Assembly (NCBI GenBank): GCA_012523365.1
Contig: JAAYIQ010000002.1
Location: 1 to 64,000 of the forward strand
Direction: 5' to 3'
Source of the DNA: Clostridiaceae bacterium
GTDB taxonomy: Bacteria > Bacillota > Clostridia > Saccharofermentanales > Saccharofermentanaceae
DNA length: 64,000 bases
Program-made: the position numbers and the translations under genes
In this document: one piece after another, positions 17,187-27,695 of the stretch
Layout: the number at the start of each line of letters is the position of its first letter
How positions within the stretch are numbered: position 1 is the stretch's first letter
Notes under the pieces: generated by a model
Told to the model about the DNA's origin: nothing
The model's database searches: none
What the model saw: the letters and a program-made list of their open reading frames with translations, nothing else

Positions 17187-18763
17187 AGAACTACATTAGA
17201 ATGCTTGTCGCGTCACTGATCGGGGCAGCGGCGGTCGTTGAGTATTACATTTATTCGGGCGGGCATACGGCGGCAAACGCGACGGTGTATTTTTGCTCTC
17301 TGATGCTCGCGTTTTTTCTTGCCGTCGGATTACCGCCGAAGGGTGCGCGGGAGAGAGGTTTTCAGTTTTTTCTCATGGGCTCGATCCTGGCGATCTCGCT
17401 GACGTTTGTGCTTTTCGATAATCGTGGGCTTCGATTCACAAACAGCGCGGTGCTTATTCTTTTGACAGGTATCCTTTTCCTTCAGAGAATCGGTGTCGAG
17501 AGGTGTTCCGTCGGAGAAAAGGGATTTCTTCCGGAGGTGTTTATGGGATATTTCCTTCGCCCGTTTACATCTCTTGCCGACATGTTTGAGGAAGGGAAGA
17601 GGGTTTTCGTGAAGAGTAAAGCAGAGGGGGATGTTTCTTCGACGAAGAACGGAAGGGTAATCCTGCAAATCGGGATCGCGCTACTGGTCGGAATTCCGCT
17701 CATCCTTTTCTTAACGGGGATTCTGATGGCTTCCGATCAGATTTTCGAGGAGTGGTTTGAGGGGGCATTCGAAGTCATAGCGGATTGGTTATCCTTCGGA
17801 ACCGTAAATCGCATCATTTTGACCCTCGTTCTCCTTCCGTTTTCCGCGAGCGTGCTTTTCGGTTATGCGAAACGGAGTGTGTCCAACCGTAGGTTTAAAG
17901 AAGAGAAGGTGGAGAAACCCGTCTTAATTCCGGCCTTCTCGGCGATCACGTTGTTGGTTCTGATCAATGCTCTGTATCTTTTATACGCGGTGGTTCAATC
18001 GGTATATCTGTTCGGGGCGTGGTCAGGAAATCTTCCGGGTGATCTCTCGTACGCCGAATACGCCAGAAAGGGATTTTTTGAGCTTGCGTTTATTTCCGCG
18101 ATCAATGCGATCATGATTCTGGCGGCGATCCGATACACTCAACGCGGCGCCAAAACCGGAAGAACGGTCCGAGTTCTTTCGATCCTTCTGATCGTTCTCA
18201 GCTTCGTTCAATTGTTTTCGGCGTTCCGTCGAATGACTTTGTACATCAGTGCGTACGGATTGTCCGAAGACCGTTTCCTGGTGTCGGGGTTTATGGTTCT
18301 TTTGGGAATTCTTTTTATCATGTTGGGGATTCGGGAATTCTCGGAGCGGTTTCCGCTTCTCAAAGCATCCCTCATCGCCGGGATTCTTGCACTCTTTCTT
18401 GTGAATGCATGCGTGCCCGGACGCATCGTTGCATCCTACAATGTCCGTCAGTATCTGAATGGAGAACTGGACTCGCTTGACACCCGTTATCTTCAAAGCA
18501 TGTCGTCCGACTCTTTGATCGTAATCCTCTCGGAAGAGGAGAAACTACGCGAGACAGGGGATGAACGGATACTGAAGTCAATGGACGAGATCCATGACTT
18601 TATTTCGGTATACTATCTCGGTGAAAAATACGGCGACTTCAGTTACAGCGACCGGCGGTATGATCCGTATGACATTGTTTCTTACCGGGAATCGACGGAG
18701 ATGACCTGGAAAGGATTCAATCTCAGCAAGCATCGGCTCTTGATGGCCGCGGAGGAAGACTGA
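17183..18763 (+). CDS. DUF4173-family membrane protein
   Basis: Many TM helices, C-terminal NVRQYLNGELDSLDTRYLQSMSSDSL motif; ATGA overlap with HTH gene. Confidence 0.82.
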   Translation: MKNYIRMLVASLIGAAAVVEYYIYSGGHTAANATVYFCSLMLAFFLAVGLPPKGARERGFQFFLMGSILAISLTFVLFDNRGLRFTNSAVLILLTGILFLQRIGVERCSVGEKGFLPEVFMGYFLRPFTSLADMFEEGKRVFVKSKAEGDVSSTKNGRVILQIGIALLVGIPLILFLTGILMASDQIFEEWFEGAFEVIADWLSFGTVNRIILTLVLLPFSASVLFGYAKRSVSNRRFKEEKVEKPVLIPAFSAITLLVLINALYLLYAVVQSVYLFGAWSGNLPGDLSYAEYARKGFFELAFISAINAIMILAAIRYTQRGAKTGRTVRVLSILLIVLSFVQLFSAFRRMTLYISAYGLSEDRFLVSGFMVLLGILFIMLGIREFSERFPLLKASLIAGILALFLVNACVPGRIVASYNVRQYLNGELDSLDTRYLQSMSSDSLIVILSEEEKLRETGDERILKSMDEIHDFISVYYLGEKYGDFSYSDRRYDPYDIVSYRESTEMTWKGFNLSKHRLLMAAEED

Positions 18764-18790
18764 CTCATTTCTTCCGAGACAAATCAATGA

Positions 18791-18820
18791 AAAACCCTCG
18801 ACTCAAACGCCGCGGGTTTT
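18791..18820. terminator. Bidirectional intrinsic terminator between convergent genes
   Basis: AAAACCC...GGGTTTT hairpin between the DUF4173 and NlpC/P60 genes. Confidence 0.6.
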
Positions 18821-18844
18821 ATCTTATACCGTTATCGAGATCCT

Positions 18845-20044
18845 TTACCAGGGGCGACGCGCATACACGAAGTTCTTTGTCCAGAAAGCTGTCTTACAGG
18901 ATCTTCGAACCACCTTGCCGTTCGAAGACGACGCGTCCACCATTTCACCGTTTCCGACATATATACCGACGTGGCCGACGGCCTTCCCGCCCGTACTGAA
19001 GAATAAGAGATCTCCGATCTCGAGATTGTCCATGGATGTGATCTTCTCCCAATCCGAAACCTGCGCATATCCGGCTGCGTTATATCTGCCGCGGGAAGAG
19101 CCGGCCTCCCTGAGACAGTAATAGACCAGCCCCGAACAATCAAATGAATTCGGACCGACGGCTCCCAAAACATATTTGTCGCCCAACTGTTCCTTGGCAA
19201 GGCTTACGAATGTCTTTATGTTGGCACTTCGCCTCGCGGCCTGTACTTTGCTGGCACTCTGCTTGGCGTTGGGCGAGTAGATCAGGGCGAGTGTTTGCTC
19301 TCCGGTCTTGCCGTCGACGGTCAATCCGTTTCGTTTCTGGAAATCCTTGACCGCTTCCACAGTTTTGGAACCGTAATAACCGGTCGCCTTCGACAGGTAG
19401 CCCAAATCAACCAGTTGACGCTGAAGCGCGTCGACGTCATTTCCGCTGGTTCCTTCAAGGAGTGTATATTTTTTCGCATTCTTGGAAAACAAGAGATCCA
19501 GCGTCTGAGGTCCGGCGACTCCGTCCTGTTTGAGATCGTGTTGCCTCTGGAACAGTTCGACGGCGTACTTTGTTGCGGTTCCGTAATACGCGGTCGCCTC
19601 ATCCAAATCCATGTAGTTCAGATCCATGAGCCGTTCCTGCAATTCTCGAACCCGTTCGTTCTCATCCCCCTTGCGAAGAGTCGGATCCGGGGTCGGCGTG
19701 GGTGTCGGCGTGGGTGTCGGCGTCGACGTCGGCGTCGGCGTTGTTGTCGGTGTGGGGTCGCTTGCTTCAGCACCGATGTATTCCGTAGAAACGGTCTCTT
19801 CCGTTTCTCGGACTGGGTTATCTCCACCGGCCCAAAGGAGGATGCGTGACATGCCGAAAGATATGGAGAGGATGGTTACCAGTCCTACTAAAACGGACAA
19901 AAGAATGATTCGATATTCAATAATTAAGAAAAAAATAAAATCAATCAACCGCCGGAAATGATTATCCCGGGGAGGTTGATCCAAAGGTGTGCCTTGCTGA
20001 GATTGCTTTTTCATTGATGCGTCCTTTAAGTTTGTCTCACCCAT
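18845..20044 (-). CDS. NlpC/P60 cell-wall peptidase with two peptidoglycan-binding (PG_binding_1) domains and N-terminal TM anchor
   Basis: Two repeats of ...VRELQERLMDLNYM..YYGTATKYAVELFQRQHDLKQDGVAGPQTL; NlpC core DCSGLVYYCLREAG...HVGIYVGNGEMVDAS; TP-rich linker. Confidence 0.93.
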   Translation of the reverse strand: MGETNLKDASMKKQSQQGTPLDQPPRDNHFRRLIDFIFFLIIEYRIILLSVLVGLVTILSISFGMSRILLWAGGDNPVRETEETVSTEYIGAEASDPTPTTTPTPTSTPTPTPTPTPTPDPTLRKGDENERVRELQERLMDLNYMDLDEATAYYGTATKYAVELFQRQHDLKQDGVAGPQTLDLLFSKNAKKYTLLEGTSGNDVDALQRQLVDLGYLSKATGYYGSKTVEAVKDFQKRNGLTVDGKTGEQTLALIYSPNAKQSASKVQAARRSANIKTFVSLAKEQLGDKYVLGAVGPNSFDCSGLVYYCLREAGSSRGRYNAAGYAQVSDWEKITSMDNLEIGDLLFFSTGGKAVGHVGIYVGNGEMVDASSSNGKVVRRSCKTAFWTKNFVYARRPW

Positions 20045-20233
20045 TTTAACCGTTTATATACTTATAAGGCAAGTTGTTCCGGAAACTGCCTCATTTTTGC
20101 CGGATTTCGACCCGCAAAGAATCGCGACAGACGTTATGACTGCCGCGATTTCCGTACGGTTTGTATGAGAAGCGACCCGATCGTTCATCACATGACCAAG
20201 ATGCTTATCCGCCAATTTGCGAATCGATGCAAT

Positions 20234-21580
20234 CTATTGGTCTCTCCATAAATCCTTCATCGGCTCATCCCAAATCGGGCGTTTGGGTGAATCGTCATTC
20301 TTGGCCGGACGTCTGCCTTCGGATTCGGGAGACCTCTTTGAGGAAGGTCCTTTCTTCAAGGGCTCCGGTTCCTCCGGCTTGAACTCGGGTTCCGGTTCGG
20401 GCTCAACCGGGAGCGGTTTAAAAATCGGAGTACCGTTAATCTTCTCCTGGATCTGCTCCCTTATTTGCCGCTCTCTTTCTTTGAGGATTGCCGCTTTGAG
20501 GATGGAATGGTCAATAAACGATTCCGTCGGTCGCAAGGATTGTTTATCCTGAACAGAGAAACGAATTTCTTCAAGCGTCACGTCATCTTCCGATTCTTCG
20601 GTTGCCGGCAGAGGTTCTTCTTGAGGAACAACGGGCTCCGTGATATCCGGTTCCGCAGATTTCGCTTCGATAATTTCCGGCTTCGGGGGCGCGACCTGAT
20701 TGCGCGAAAGTTTATCGGCTTCCGATCTCTTAGAGGATTCAACGGTTAAAGGCTCGGGACTGTCCGGCTCTGAAATCTTCAAATCGGGGACTGCGGGCTT
20801 TGCAAGTGTCGGTTTCGCAGGCTCCGGCTCCGGTTGCGGTTCGGTCTCCGGCTCCGGTTGCGGCACCGGTTCAGGCTCCGGCTCAGGCTCCGGTTGCGGT
20901 TCGGTCTCAGGTTCCGGCTCAGGCTCCGGCTCAGGTTCCGGCACCGGCTCAGGCTCCGGTTGCGGTTCAGGCTCCGTCGTCTCCTTTTTCGTGACTGCCG
21001 GTTCGGTACGCCCGGCCTTGATTCCGGATATGGTTTGAGGAGGAGAACCCTCTTCTTCCCAAGGCGGAGGGGATTCCGTTATTTCTTCGACAATCACTGC
21101 AGAAGAGGCGGAAACCGGCGCATCCTCAGATATCTCAACGGCCGGCGGCGTATATTCTCCGGTAATCTCAATCGCGTTGCCGTCCGGATCCGTCAGAGTA
21201 AAATAGTAATAGGGAAGAGAAATGTTGATATAAAAGATATCGGACATAACCCCGATATTCAAATCGCTGAGGCGCTCATACTCGTCATTGAGATTTTCTA
21301 CGCGAAAATGATGAACCACGTTATTGCCGAAATATGTATTACGGCGACCGAGCCAGTCTACATATGCCTTGTTAAACATCTTATCTGTCGCTTGCCCGAC
21401 GGCAATCGCTTTATAATCGAAAAGCTGATTGTAGATGCCAAAGCAACCGCCATCCAAATCGAACTGAGCCCATCGCTCGAGCTCCCTCGCCGACGGCTCC
21501 ATGTTGAACAGCAGGGAGTAGAACTCCACGGAGCGTTCCATGTCACGAACGATGATATATGTTGATCCGAGACGGAGCAT
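20234..21580 (-). CDS. VOC (glyoxalase/bleomycin-resistance) domain protein with long Pro/Glu-rich C-terminal extension
   Basis: [51 protein letters not shown]...[22 protein letters not shown] followed by [24 protein letters not shown]. Confidence 0.88.
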   Translation of the reverse strand: MLRLGSTYIIVRDMERSVEFYSLLFNMEPSARELERWAQFDLDGGCFGIYNQLFDYKAIAVGQATDKMFNKAYVDWLGRRNTYFGNNVVHHFRVENLNDEYERLSDLNIGVMSDIFYINISLPYYYFTLTDPDGNAIEITGEYTPPAVEISEDAPVSASSAVIVEEITESPPPWEEEGSPPQTISGIKAGRTEPAVTKKETTEPEPQPEPEPVPEPEPEPEPEPETEPQPEPEPEPEPVPQPEPETEPQPEPEPAKPTLAKPAVPDLKISEPDSPEPLTVESSKRSEADKLSRNQVAPPKPEIIEAKSAEPDITEPVVPQEEPLPATEESEDDVTLEEIRFSVQDKQSLRPTESFIDHSILKAAILKERERQIREQIQEKINGTPIFKPLPVEPEPEPEFKPEEPEPLKKGPSSKRSPESEGRRPAKNDDSPKRPIWDEPMKDLWRDQ

Positions 21581-21716
21581 ATTGGTCCTCCTCGCCGCGT
21601 AAGCTCAATGCTTACAATCCGCCTAACTTCATTGTAGTTTTTTTACATGTCAATGCAACAAAGGTTAATGAACGAATCAAGAAAGATTTGTGAAATGCAA
21701 AGGAAGAGATAAGAAA

Positions 21717-21741
21717 GCCATGCCGATTAACTCGGCATGGC
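21717..21741 (-). terminator. Intrinsic hairpin terminator
   Basis: GCCATGCCGA-TTAAC-TCGGCATGGC; minus strand continues TTTCTTATC. Confidence 0.6.
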
Positions 21742-21783
21742 CGTAATTTTTTGGAATTCGCTATGATGATATCTTGGGATTGT

Positions 21784-22572
21784 CTATTCGTGCTCGTCCT
21801 TTTGTATTTCTTCAAACGCGTAGTCGATATTTTTCGGTTCGGTATCGGTCGATTGTCCGGCCTCCTCGGGATTGGAGGGTTCCGTTCCGGGATCCGACTG
21901 CGTCCGGGAGTTTTCATCCCCGTCCTGCTTATTCTTTTTCTTTTTCTTTTCGCGATAGATCCAAATCAGGAAAATGATCAGAAGAAAGAGAAGGATCAGG
22001 AGCAACAGGATCCACAGAAAACAGTAATCTCCGCTTCCTGTTATGTCGGAAACCGGAGCGGACGAACTCGACTCGACTGTTTCCGGACGGGTATATCGGG
22101 TCATATCTGCGGTCGTCGCTTTCGTCGGTGTTGTCGCTGACGTTGTCTCCGGCGTTGTCGTTTCGACCGCTTGTGTCGTTTCTTTCGAGGTCTCGAAAGC
22201 GGATACGGTCGTTGTCGCACGCGTTTCTTTTCGAGTCGGGGCAGGCGTGGTAACCGCGGAAGTGACAGGTGACGCAGTGGATTCGGAGGTGGTCGGCGAG
22301 GCGGTCGTCGCGGTCTGCGTGGTTGAGGCGGTCGTTGCCGTGGTGGATTCAGCGGCTGTCGATTCGGCAGTTGTCGGCGGAAGCACGACTCCGTATACAT
22401 CAACACCATAAACCGCAACCCGATTATTTAATATCGGAGTGACCGGAAGGGCGCCCGGCGCATTCATCTCGTAGACGGTACCGGCGAATACCGACGGACG
22501 AAAGGAGGAGAGGAGCAGAATCGCGCATACAGCGATGACCACAGAAGTAACATTGGATTTATTCATTCTCAT
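21784..22572 (-). CDS. Secreted/anchored Thr-Ser-rich protein with C-terminal TM and Lys-rich tail
   Basis: Signal peptide, TTAESTAAESTTATTASTTQTATTASPTT low-complexity stalk, TM FLWILLLLILLFLLIIFLIWIY followed by REKKKKKNK. Confidence 0.75.
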   Translation of the reverse strand: MRMNKSNVTSVVIAVCAILLLSSFRPSVFAGTVYEMNAPGALPVTPILNNRVAVYGVDVYGVVLPPTTAESTAAESTTATTASTTQTATTASPTTSESTASPVTSAVTTPAPTRKETRATTTVSAFETSKETTQAVETTTPETTSATTPTKATTADMTRYTRPETVESSSSAPVSDITGSGDYCFLWILLLLILLFLLIIFLIWIYREKKKKKNKQDGDENSRTQSDPGTEPSNPEEAGQSTDTEPKNIDYAFEEIQKDEHE

Positions 22573-22699
22573 ATGAGTCGCCTCCGTTCGGTTGACTCGA
22601 AAAGGAAAGGGAGCCGATTAATCTCTTGAGATGATAATATCAAATCATAAATATTGAGTCATGAACGAATTGTTGCCGAATTGTTTATTTACTCTCAAA

Positions 22700-22739
22700 A
22701 TAAACAAAAACCCTAGAAACCTATGCGGCTCTAGGGTTT
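22700..22739 (-). terminator. Intrinsic terminator downstream of tRNA-Thr
   Basis: Minus strand AAACCCTAGA-N12-TCTAGGGTTTTTGTTTATTTT. Confidence 0.85.
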
Positions 22740-22743
22740 CATC

Positions 22744-22819
22744 TGGAGCCGATTAACGGACTCGAACCGTTGACCTGCTGATTACAAATCAGCTGCACTA
22801 CCAACTGTGCTAAATCGGC
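22744..22819 (-). tRNA. tRNA-Thr (anticodon TGT), CCA encoded
   Basis: GCCGATTTAGCACAGTTGGTAGTGCAGCTGATTTGTAATCAGCAGGTCAACGGTTCGAGTCCGTTAATCGGCTCCA folds as a complete cloverleaf; 76 nt. Confidence 0.97.
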
Positions 22820-22906
22820 GATATATTCGCGTCCTTCGGACGCAAGTGAAATTATATGGATTTGCAGGGATGATGTCAATAACCGCGACGCGCAGGAGCG
22901 ATTGCA

Positions 22907-23377
22907 TCATCGAAATTTCTTTTTCAGCTTCTGTGTCTTAATGAACAGCCGCACAATCGAAAAGATCTGCCACGGCATCACGACGATTCCGGCAAAAACG
23001 GACAGTGCGGCTTCGAAGATAAAATACAATACTAAAAGAAAAATCGAGGTGGAAATGAAGAAGGCGGGAAATAGGGAATGAAGAAACCGCCAGCCCCACG
23101 GGATGGTCATGATTACGATCATCAGGAGCCACCACAACGGTGAACGAAATGCCGAAACGCCGACCGCGAAAAAAAGGATCAACGCTGTGACAAGAAAAAA
23201 GAACGCGCTTACGATCGCGGTATAAAGAAAATGCCGGAACTTCTTCTCGGTTTCCTTCATCAGGCAATCCGGACAGCGCGGTGGTGTCGAGACGGAGCCG
23301 CACGAGGAACATAAACCTTTCCCGCATCCGACGCAGGTACAGACGGCCTCTGTCTCACTATGGTAGAAACACTTCAT
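22907..23377 (-). CDS. B-box-type zinc-finger membrane protein
   Basis: MKCFYHSETEAVCTCVGCGKGLCSSCGSVSTPPRCPDCLMKE zinc-binding module then several TM helices; ATG at 23377. Confidence 0.75.
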   Translation of the reverse strand: MKCFYHSETEAVCTCVGCGKGLCSSCGSVSTPPRCPDCLMKETEKKFRHFLYTAIVSAFFFLVTALILFFAVGVSAFRSPLWWLLMIVIMTIPWGWRFLHSLFPAFFISTSIFLLVLYFIFEAALSVFAGIVVMPWQIFSIVRLFIKTQKLKKKFR

Positions 23378-23515
23378 GGAATGCGGCTCCCCCCTAAGCA
23401 ATAAGGTGATTATAGCATATGTGACCTGTGGATTCGATGTGTTCCGTCGCGCGGGAATGATATAATTATCCGAAGGAACGCATAGCGGATCAAGCGTCGT
23501 CGCACGGAGGTTTTT

Positions 23516-25003
23516 TTGGACAACTATATCATGATGCAGTATTTCGAGTGGGATCTGCCCGCCGATCATCGTCATTGGGAGCGATTGGCGGCGGACGCGG
23601 AGCATCTCTCTGCGATCGGCGTTTCCGGTGTATGGATCCCGCCGTGCTGTAAATCGACCTCGCCCTGGGATGTCGGGTATGGGGTCTATGACCTTTTCGA
23701 TCTCGGGGAGTTCGATCAGAAGGGCGGAGTCCCGACGAAGTACGGGGATAAACGATCCCTGCTTTTCGCGATCGAAAAGCTTCACGCCGCGGGACTCAAG
23801 GTTTACGCGGATGTCGTTTTGAATCACAAGGCCGCCGCCGACGGGACGCAGGAGGTCTGGGTCGTCAAGGTCGATCCGATGGATCGAAGGACGGTCGTTT
23901 CCGAGCCGTTTACCATCGAGGCCTGGACGCGGTTTTACTTTCCAGGGCGCGGCGATACCTATTCGGGCTTCAAATGGAATTGGGAGCACTTTACGGCGAC
24001 GGACTTTGACCAGAGGACCGGGGAGACGGCGATCTACAAAATCGTCGGCGAGAAAAAGGACTTCTCGGACGGTGTCGACGAGGAGTTCGGCAACTACGAT
24101 TTCCTGATGTACGCGAATATCGACTACAGGCATCCGGATGTCATCGACGAGACGATCCGGTGGGGCAAGTGGATCACCGAAGAGCTTAGGCTCGACGGTA
24201 TGCGTCTCGACGCCGTGAAACACATCGACGATAATTTTATCGAGCGCTTTGTGAAAACCATACGCGAGGGACTGGACCGCTCTTTCTTTGTGGTCGGAGA
24301 ATACTGGCGCGGCGATCCGGAGCGGCTTCGTGAGTATCTGTCGGATGTTAACTACCATCTGACGCTATTTGATGTGCCGCTGCATTTTAACCTTTTCGAC
24401 GCGTCAAGGGCGGGAAGTTCCTATGACCTGCGGACGATATTTGCGGACGCGCTCGTTTCTCATAATCCGATGAATGTCGTCACCTTTGTCGATAATCACG
24501 ATTCTCAGCATCGGCAGTCGCTGGAGTCCTTCATCGAGGAGTGGTTCAAGCAGATCGCGTATGCGCTGATCCTTCTTCGAAAAGACGGTTATCCGTGCCT
24601 CTTCTACGGCGACTATTACGGGATCGGCGGCGAAGCGCCGAAGGCGCCACTCAAGGAGCGCTTGGATCCTTTGCTTCTCGCGCGAAAATATCTGGCGTAC
24701 GGCGAGCAGGAGGATCTTTTCGAGCAAGAAAACTGCATCGGGTGGAAGCGCTGCGGCGACGGGGAGCACCCGGGCTCGGGATTGGCCGTCGTGATCAGCA
24801 ACGAGTGCGAAAACGCTTTGCGGTTCTCGTTCGGAGCGCAGAGAGCCGGATCGATATGGGTGGATGTGACACGGAATCGGGGAGAGGAGATCGTCCTCGA
24901 CGAGAGCGGCTCGGCCGACTTTCCGGTCGCGGCCGGGTCGGTCAGCGTCTGGGCGGATAAGCAAGCGGCCGAAGCCGCGTTACGCGGCCCCGGCCGGGTC
25001 TGA
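23516..25003 (+). CDS. GH13 alpha-amylase (cytoplasmic type, no signal peptide)
   Basis: MMQYFEWDLP..GVSGVWIPPCCK...ADVVLNHKAAAD...LRLDGMRLDAVKHID...FVVGEYWRG...FVDNHDSQ conserved GH13 regions. Confidence 0.95.
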   Translation: MDNYIMMQYFEWDLPADHRHWERLAADAEHLSAIGVSGVWIPPCCKSTSPWDVGYGVYDLFDLGEFDQKGGVPTKYGDKRSLLFAIEKLHAAGLKVYADVVLNHKAAADGTQEVWVVKVDPMDRRTVVSEPFTIEAWTRFYFPGRGDTYSGFKWNWEHFTATDFDQRTGETAIYKIVGEKKDFSDGVDEEFGNYDFLMYANIDYRHPDVIDETIRWGKWITEELRLDGMRLDAVKHIDDNFIERFVKTIREGLDRSFFVVGEYWRGDPERLREYLSDVNYHLTLFDVPLHFNLFDASRAGSSYDLRTIFADALVSHNPMNVVTFVDNHDSQHRQSLESFIEEWFKQIAYALILLRKDGYPCLFYGDYYGIGGEAPKAPLKERLDPLLLARKYLAYGEQEDLFEQENCIGWKRCGDGEHPGSGLAVVISNECENALRFSFGAQRAGSIWVDVTRNRGEEIVLDESGSADFPVAAGSVSVWADKQAAEAALRGPGRV

Positions 25004-25025
25004 TTTTACAAAACGGGTCGCCTTT

Positions 25026-27500
25026 TTACTTTGCGACGATATTCGCCAAACGCCCCTTCACGTATATGAATTTAACAATGTTACGCCCCGCTAAAACCTC
25101 GGGCAAACGCTCGTCTGCGCGAACGATCTTCTCGACCTCACCGGCGGAGAAGTCGCTACTGATATCGAGTTTGAATTTGACCTGTCCGTTGACTTGGACG
25201 GCGATCTCGATCGTATCGAGCACGAGAGCGGCCTCATCGTATTCCGGCCATTTTTGATTGAAGATCGAGTAGGCGTTTCCGAGCCTCTCCCACATCTCCT
25301 CGCAGAAATGCGGAGCGAAGGGCGACAGGAGCAGGAGGAGAGTTTCGCACGTCTTTCTTAAAAGCGCGGGCTTGACCTTTCCGGATTCGCGGTATTTGCC
25401 GATCGCATTTAGGAGCTCCATCAATCGGGCGATCGAAGTGTTGAACTGAAATCGTTCGGTATCGGCGGTTACGGATTTGATCGTGTAGTGAAGCGAGTAC
25501 ATAAGCGCTTTGTCGTCGCCGGACGGATCGCCGGAGAAAGGTTTGCCGGACGGACCGTCCGCGATCTCCTCGATCAGACGTTCGATACGCCCGATGAATT
25601 TGGCGATCGCCTGAAGTCCTCCGTCGCTCCACGGGCCTCCTTCAGTATACGCGAAGCCGAAGCCGAGATAGGTTCTAAAGACGTCGGAGCCGTATTTCTG
25701 AACGTATTCGTCCGGAGCGACCGTGTTGCCGCGGCTCTTGGACATCCGGTTGCCGTCCGGACCGAGGATGATCCCCTGGTGCACGAGAGATGCAAACGGC
25801 TCGTCGAAATTGAGGTAGCCCATGTCGCGTAAAGCTTTCGTGAAAAAGCGTGCGTACAACAGGTGCATCGCCGCATGCTCGGGGCCGCCGACGTATTTGT
25901 CGACGGGGCACATCGTGTTGATGAGCTCGCGGTCAAAAGGTTCTTTGTCGTTTCGGTTGTCCGGGTAGCGGAACTGATACCAGGAGGAGTCGACAAAGGT
26001 ATCCATCGTATCGGCATCTCTTCTGGCCGGTTTACCGCAGCGCGGGCACGGTATGTTAATAAACGCTTCGTTCTTCGTAAGCGGCGATTCGCCGTCCGGG
26101 CGGAATTCGATGTCGTACGGCAGAAGGACCGGAAGATCCTCATCGGGGACCGGGACGACGCCGCACTTTTCACAGTGGACGACCGGGATCGGTGTGCCCC
26201 AGTAACGCTGGCGGGAAATCAGCCAGTCGCGCAGGCGGAAATTGACCTTGAGCTCACCCATATCCCCGGCGGAAAGTTTCCCGATGATCGCGTGTACCGA
26301 ATCTTGAAAACCGAGGCCGTCGAATTCGCCGGAGTTGACGTTGATACCTTTTTCGATAAACGGAAGTTCGTCTTGCGCATCCGGAGCCGAGGCGATGACA
26401 CGGATGATCGGAAGCTCGAATTTTGTCGCGAATTCAAAGTCGCGCTCATCGTGTGCGGGAACGGCCATAACAATACCGGTCCCGTAGCCGGCGATGACAT
26501 AGTCCGCCGCCCAGATCGGGACCTTTTCGCCGGTGATCGGATGTATGGCAAAAGAGCCGGTAAACACGCCGGTCTTTTCCCGCGTCGTCGACATACGGTC
26601 GATGTCGCTGACCTTCTGGGTCTGCTCCCGATATCGGGCGACATCCGCTCGACAGTCTTCGGTCGTTAGCAAATCGCAAATATCGGATTCGGGCGCGACG
26701 ACGACGTAGGTGACGCCTAAAAGCGTGTCCGCGCGTGTTGTGAAAACGTTGAGCTTCAGGGGCTTATTGTCGGAATCGGTCAGAGGCTTTCCGTCTTTTT
26801 CACAGAAGAAGGAGATCTGCGCGCCCTCGGAGCGGCCGATCCAGTTGGTCTGGATCTTCTTGGTCTTTTCCGGCCAGTCGAGCTTCGGAAGGAAATCCAG
26901 GAGTTCCTGCGCGTACTTCGTGATCGCGAAAAACCATTGCGTCATATTCTTTCGGACGACTTCGGCGGAGCAACGCTCGCACGCGCCGTCGATCACCTGT
27001 TCGTTCGCAAGGACGGTGTTGCATTGCGGGCACCAGTTAACCGGCGCGTTCTTACGGTAGGCCAGGCCCTTCTCGAGAAGGCGCAGGAAAATCCACTGAT
27101 TCCAACGGTAATATTCGGGCATACATGTCGCGAGCTCGTAATTCCAGTCGTAGGTCGCACCGATTTCACGGAGCTGCTTCTGCATCGTGCGGATATTATT
27201 GAGCGTCGAGTCCTGCGGATGGATGCCGGTCTTGATCGCGTAGTTCTCCGCCGGAAGGCCGAAGGCGTCAAATCCCATCGGATGAAAGACATTATGTCCC
27301 TGCATGCGCTTCATGCGCGCCCAGGAGTCCGTAAGACCGAAGTTATACCAATGGCCGACGTGGAGGTTGGCGCCCGAAGGGTACGAGAACATCTCGAGGC
27401 AATAGAGCTTCTTGTCCTTCGCGTCCGGGTCGAACTTATAAAGCTCGGTTTCTTCCCAGCGCTTTTGCCATTTCTTGTCTGTTTTGATCGAGTATGCCAT
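25026..27500 (-). CDS. leuS: Leucyl-tRNA synthetase
   Basis: [19 protein letters not shown]-type motif, [17 protein letters not shown] editing region, KMSKSRGN (here [10 protein letters not shown]); complete length. Confidence 0.98.
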   Translation of the reverse strand: MAYSIKTDKKWQKRWEETELYKFDPDAKDKKLYCLEMFSYPSGANLHVGHWYNFGLTDSWARMKRMQGHNVFHPMGFDAFGLPAENYAIKTGIHPQDSTLNNIRTMQKQLREIGATYDWNYELATCMPEYYRWNQWIFLRLLEKGLAYRKNAPVNWCPQCNTVLANEQVIDGACERCSAEVVRKNMTQWFFAITKYAQELLDFLPKLDWPEKTKKIQTNWIGRSEGAQISFFCEKDGKPLTDSDNKPLKLNVFTTRADTLLGVTYVVVAPESDICDLLTTEDCRADVARYREQTQKVSDIDRMSTTREKTGVFTGSFAIHPITGEKVPIWAADYVIAGYGTGIVMAVPAHDERDFEFATKFELPIIRVIASAPDAQDELPFIEKGINVNSGEFDGLGFQDSVHAIIGKLSAGDMGELKVNFRLRDWLISRQRYWGTPIPVVHCEKCGVVPVPDEDLPVLLPYDIEFRPDGESPLTKNEAFINIPCPRCGKPARRDADTMDTFVDSSWYQFRYPDNRNDKEPFDRELINTMCPVDKYVGGPEHAAMHLLYARFFTKALRDMGYLNFDEPFASLVHQGIILGPDGNRMSKSRGNTVAPDEYVQKYGSDVFRTYLGFGFAYTEGGPWSDGGLQAIAKFIGRIERLIEEIADGPSGKPFSGDPSGDDKALMYSLHYTIKSVTADTERFQFNTSIARLMELLNAIGKYRESGKVKPALLRKTCETLLLLLSPFAPHFCEEMWERLGNAYSIFNQKWPEYDEAALVLDTIEIAVQVNGQVKFKLDISSDFSAGEVEKIVRADERLPEVLAGRNIVKFIYVKGRLANIVAK

Positions 27501-27695
27501 AATCTTCGCCTCGCTTGGTATAAAATGGTTCGCGCACCGGCTCAAAGAGGGTGCGCGTGAGCTTTTACTTCAAAAGATTATAACAGATAGACAGGGGAAT
27601 CACCAATACGATATGCTGTTGAGAAACCACTCGAAACCGATCGGCGGAATGGTTTTATATCCCCAATATACATATCGGATGAAACGGAGAATAAC

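Noticed and set aside
19680-19760. ggcgtgggtgtcggcgt repeats considered as a microsatellite or regulatory element
   Set aside because: Encodes the TPTP linker of the NlpC/P60 protein
20800-21000. Repetitive ccggctc(a/c)ggctccggttgcggtt array considered as CRISPR or satellite
   Set aside because: In-frame P/E/Q codon repeats inside the VOC-protein gene; no regular repeat-spacer structure
22907-24358. 483-aa minus-strand ORF extending across the amylase gene
   Set aside because: The N-terminal ~325 aa are antisense to a clear GH13 amylase; the true start is the internal Met at 23377
27501-27695. Possible T-box leader upstream of leuS
   Set aside because: The gap to the divergent HAD gene is short and no T-box sequence (GGGTGGNACCGCG) or specifier stem is visible
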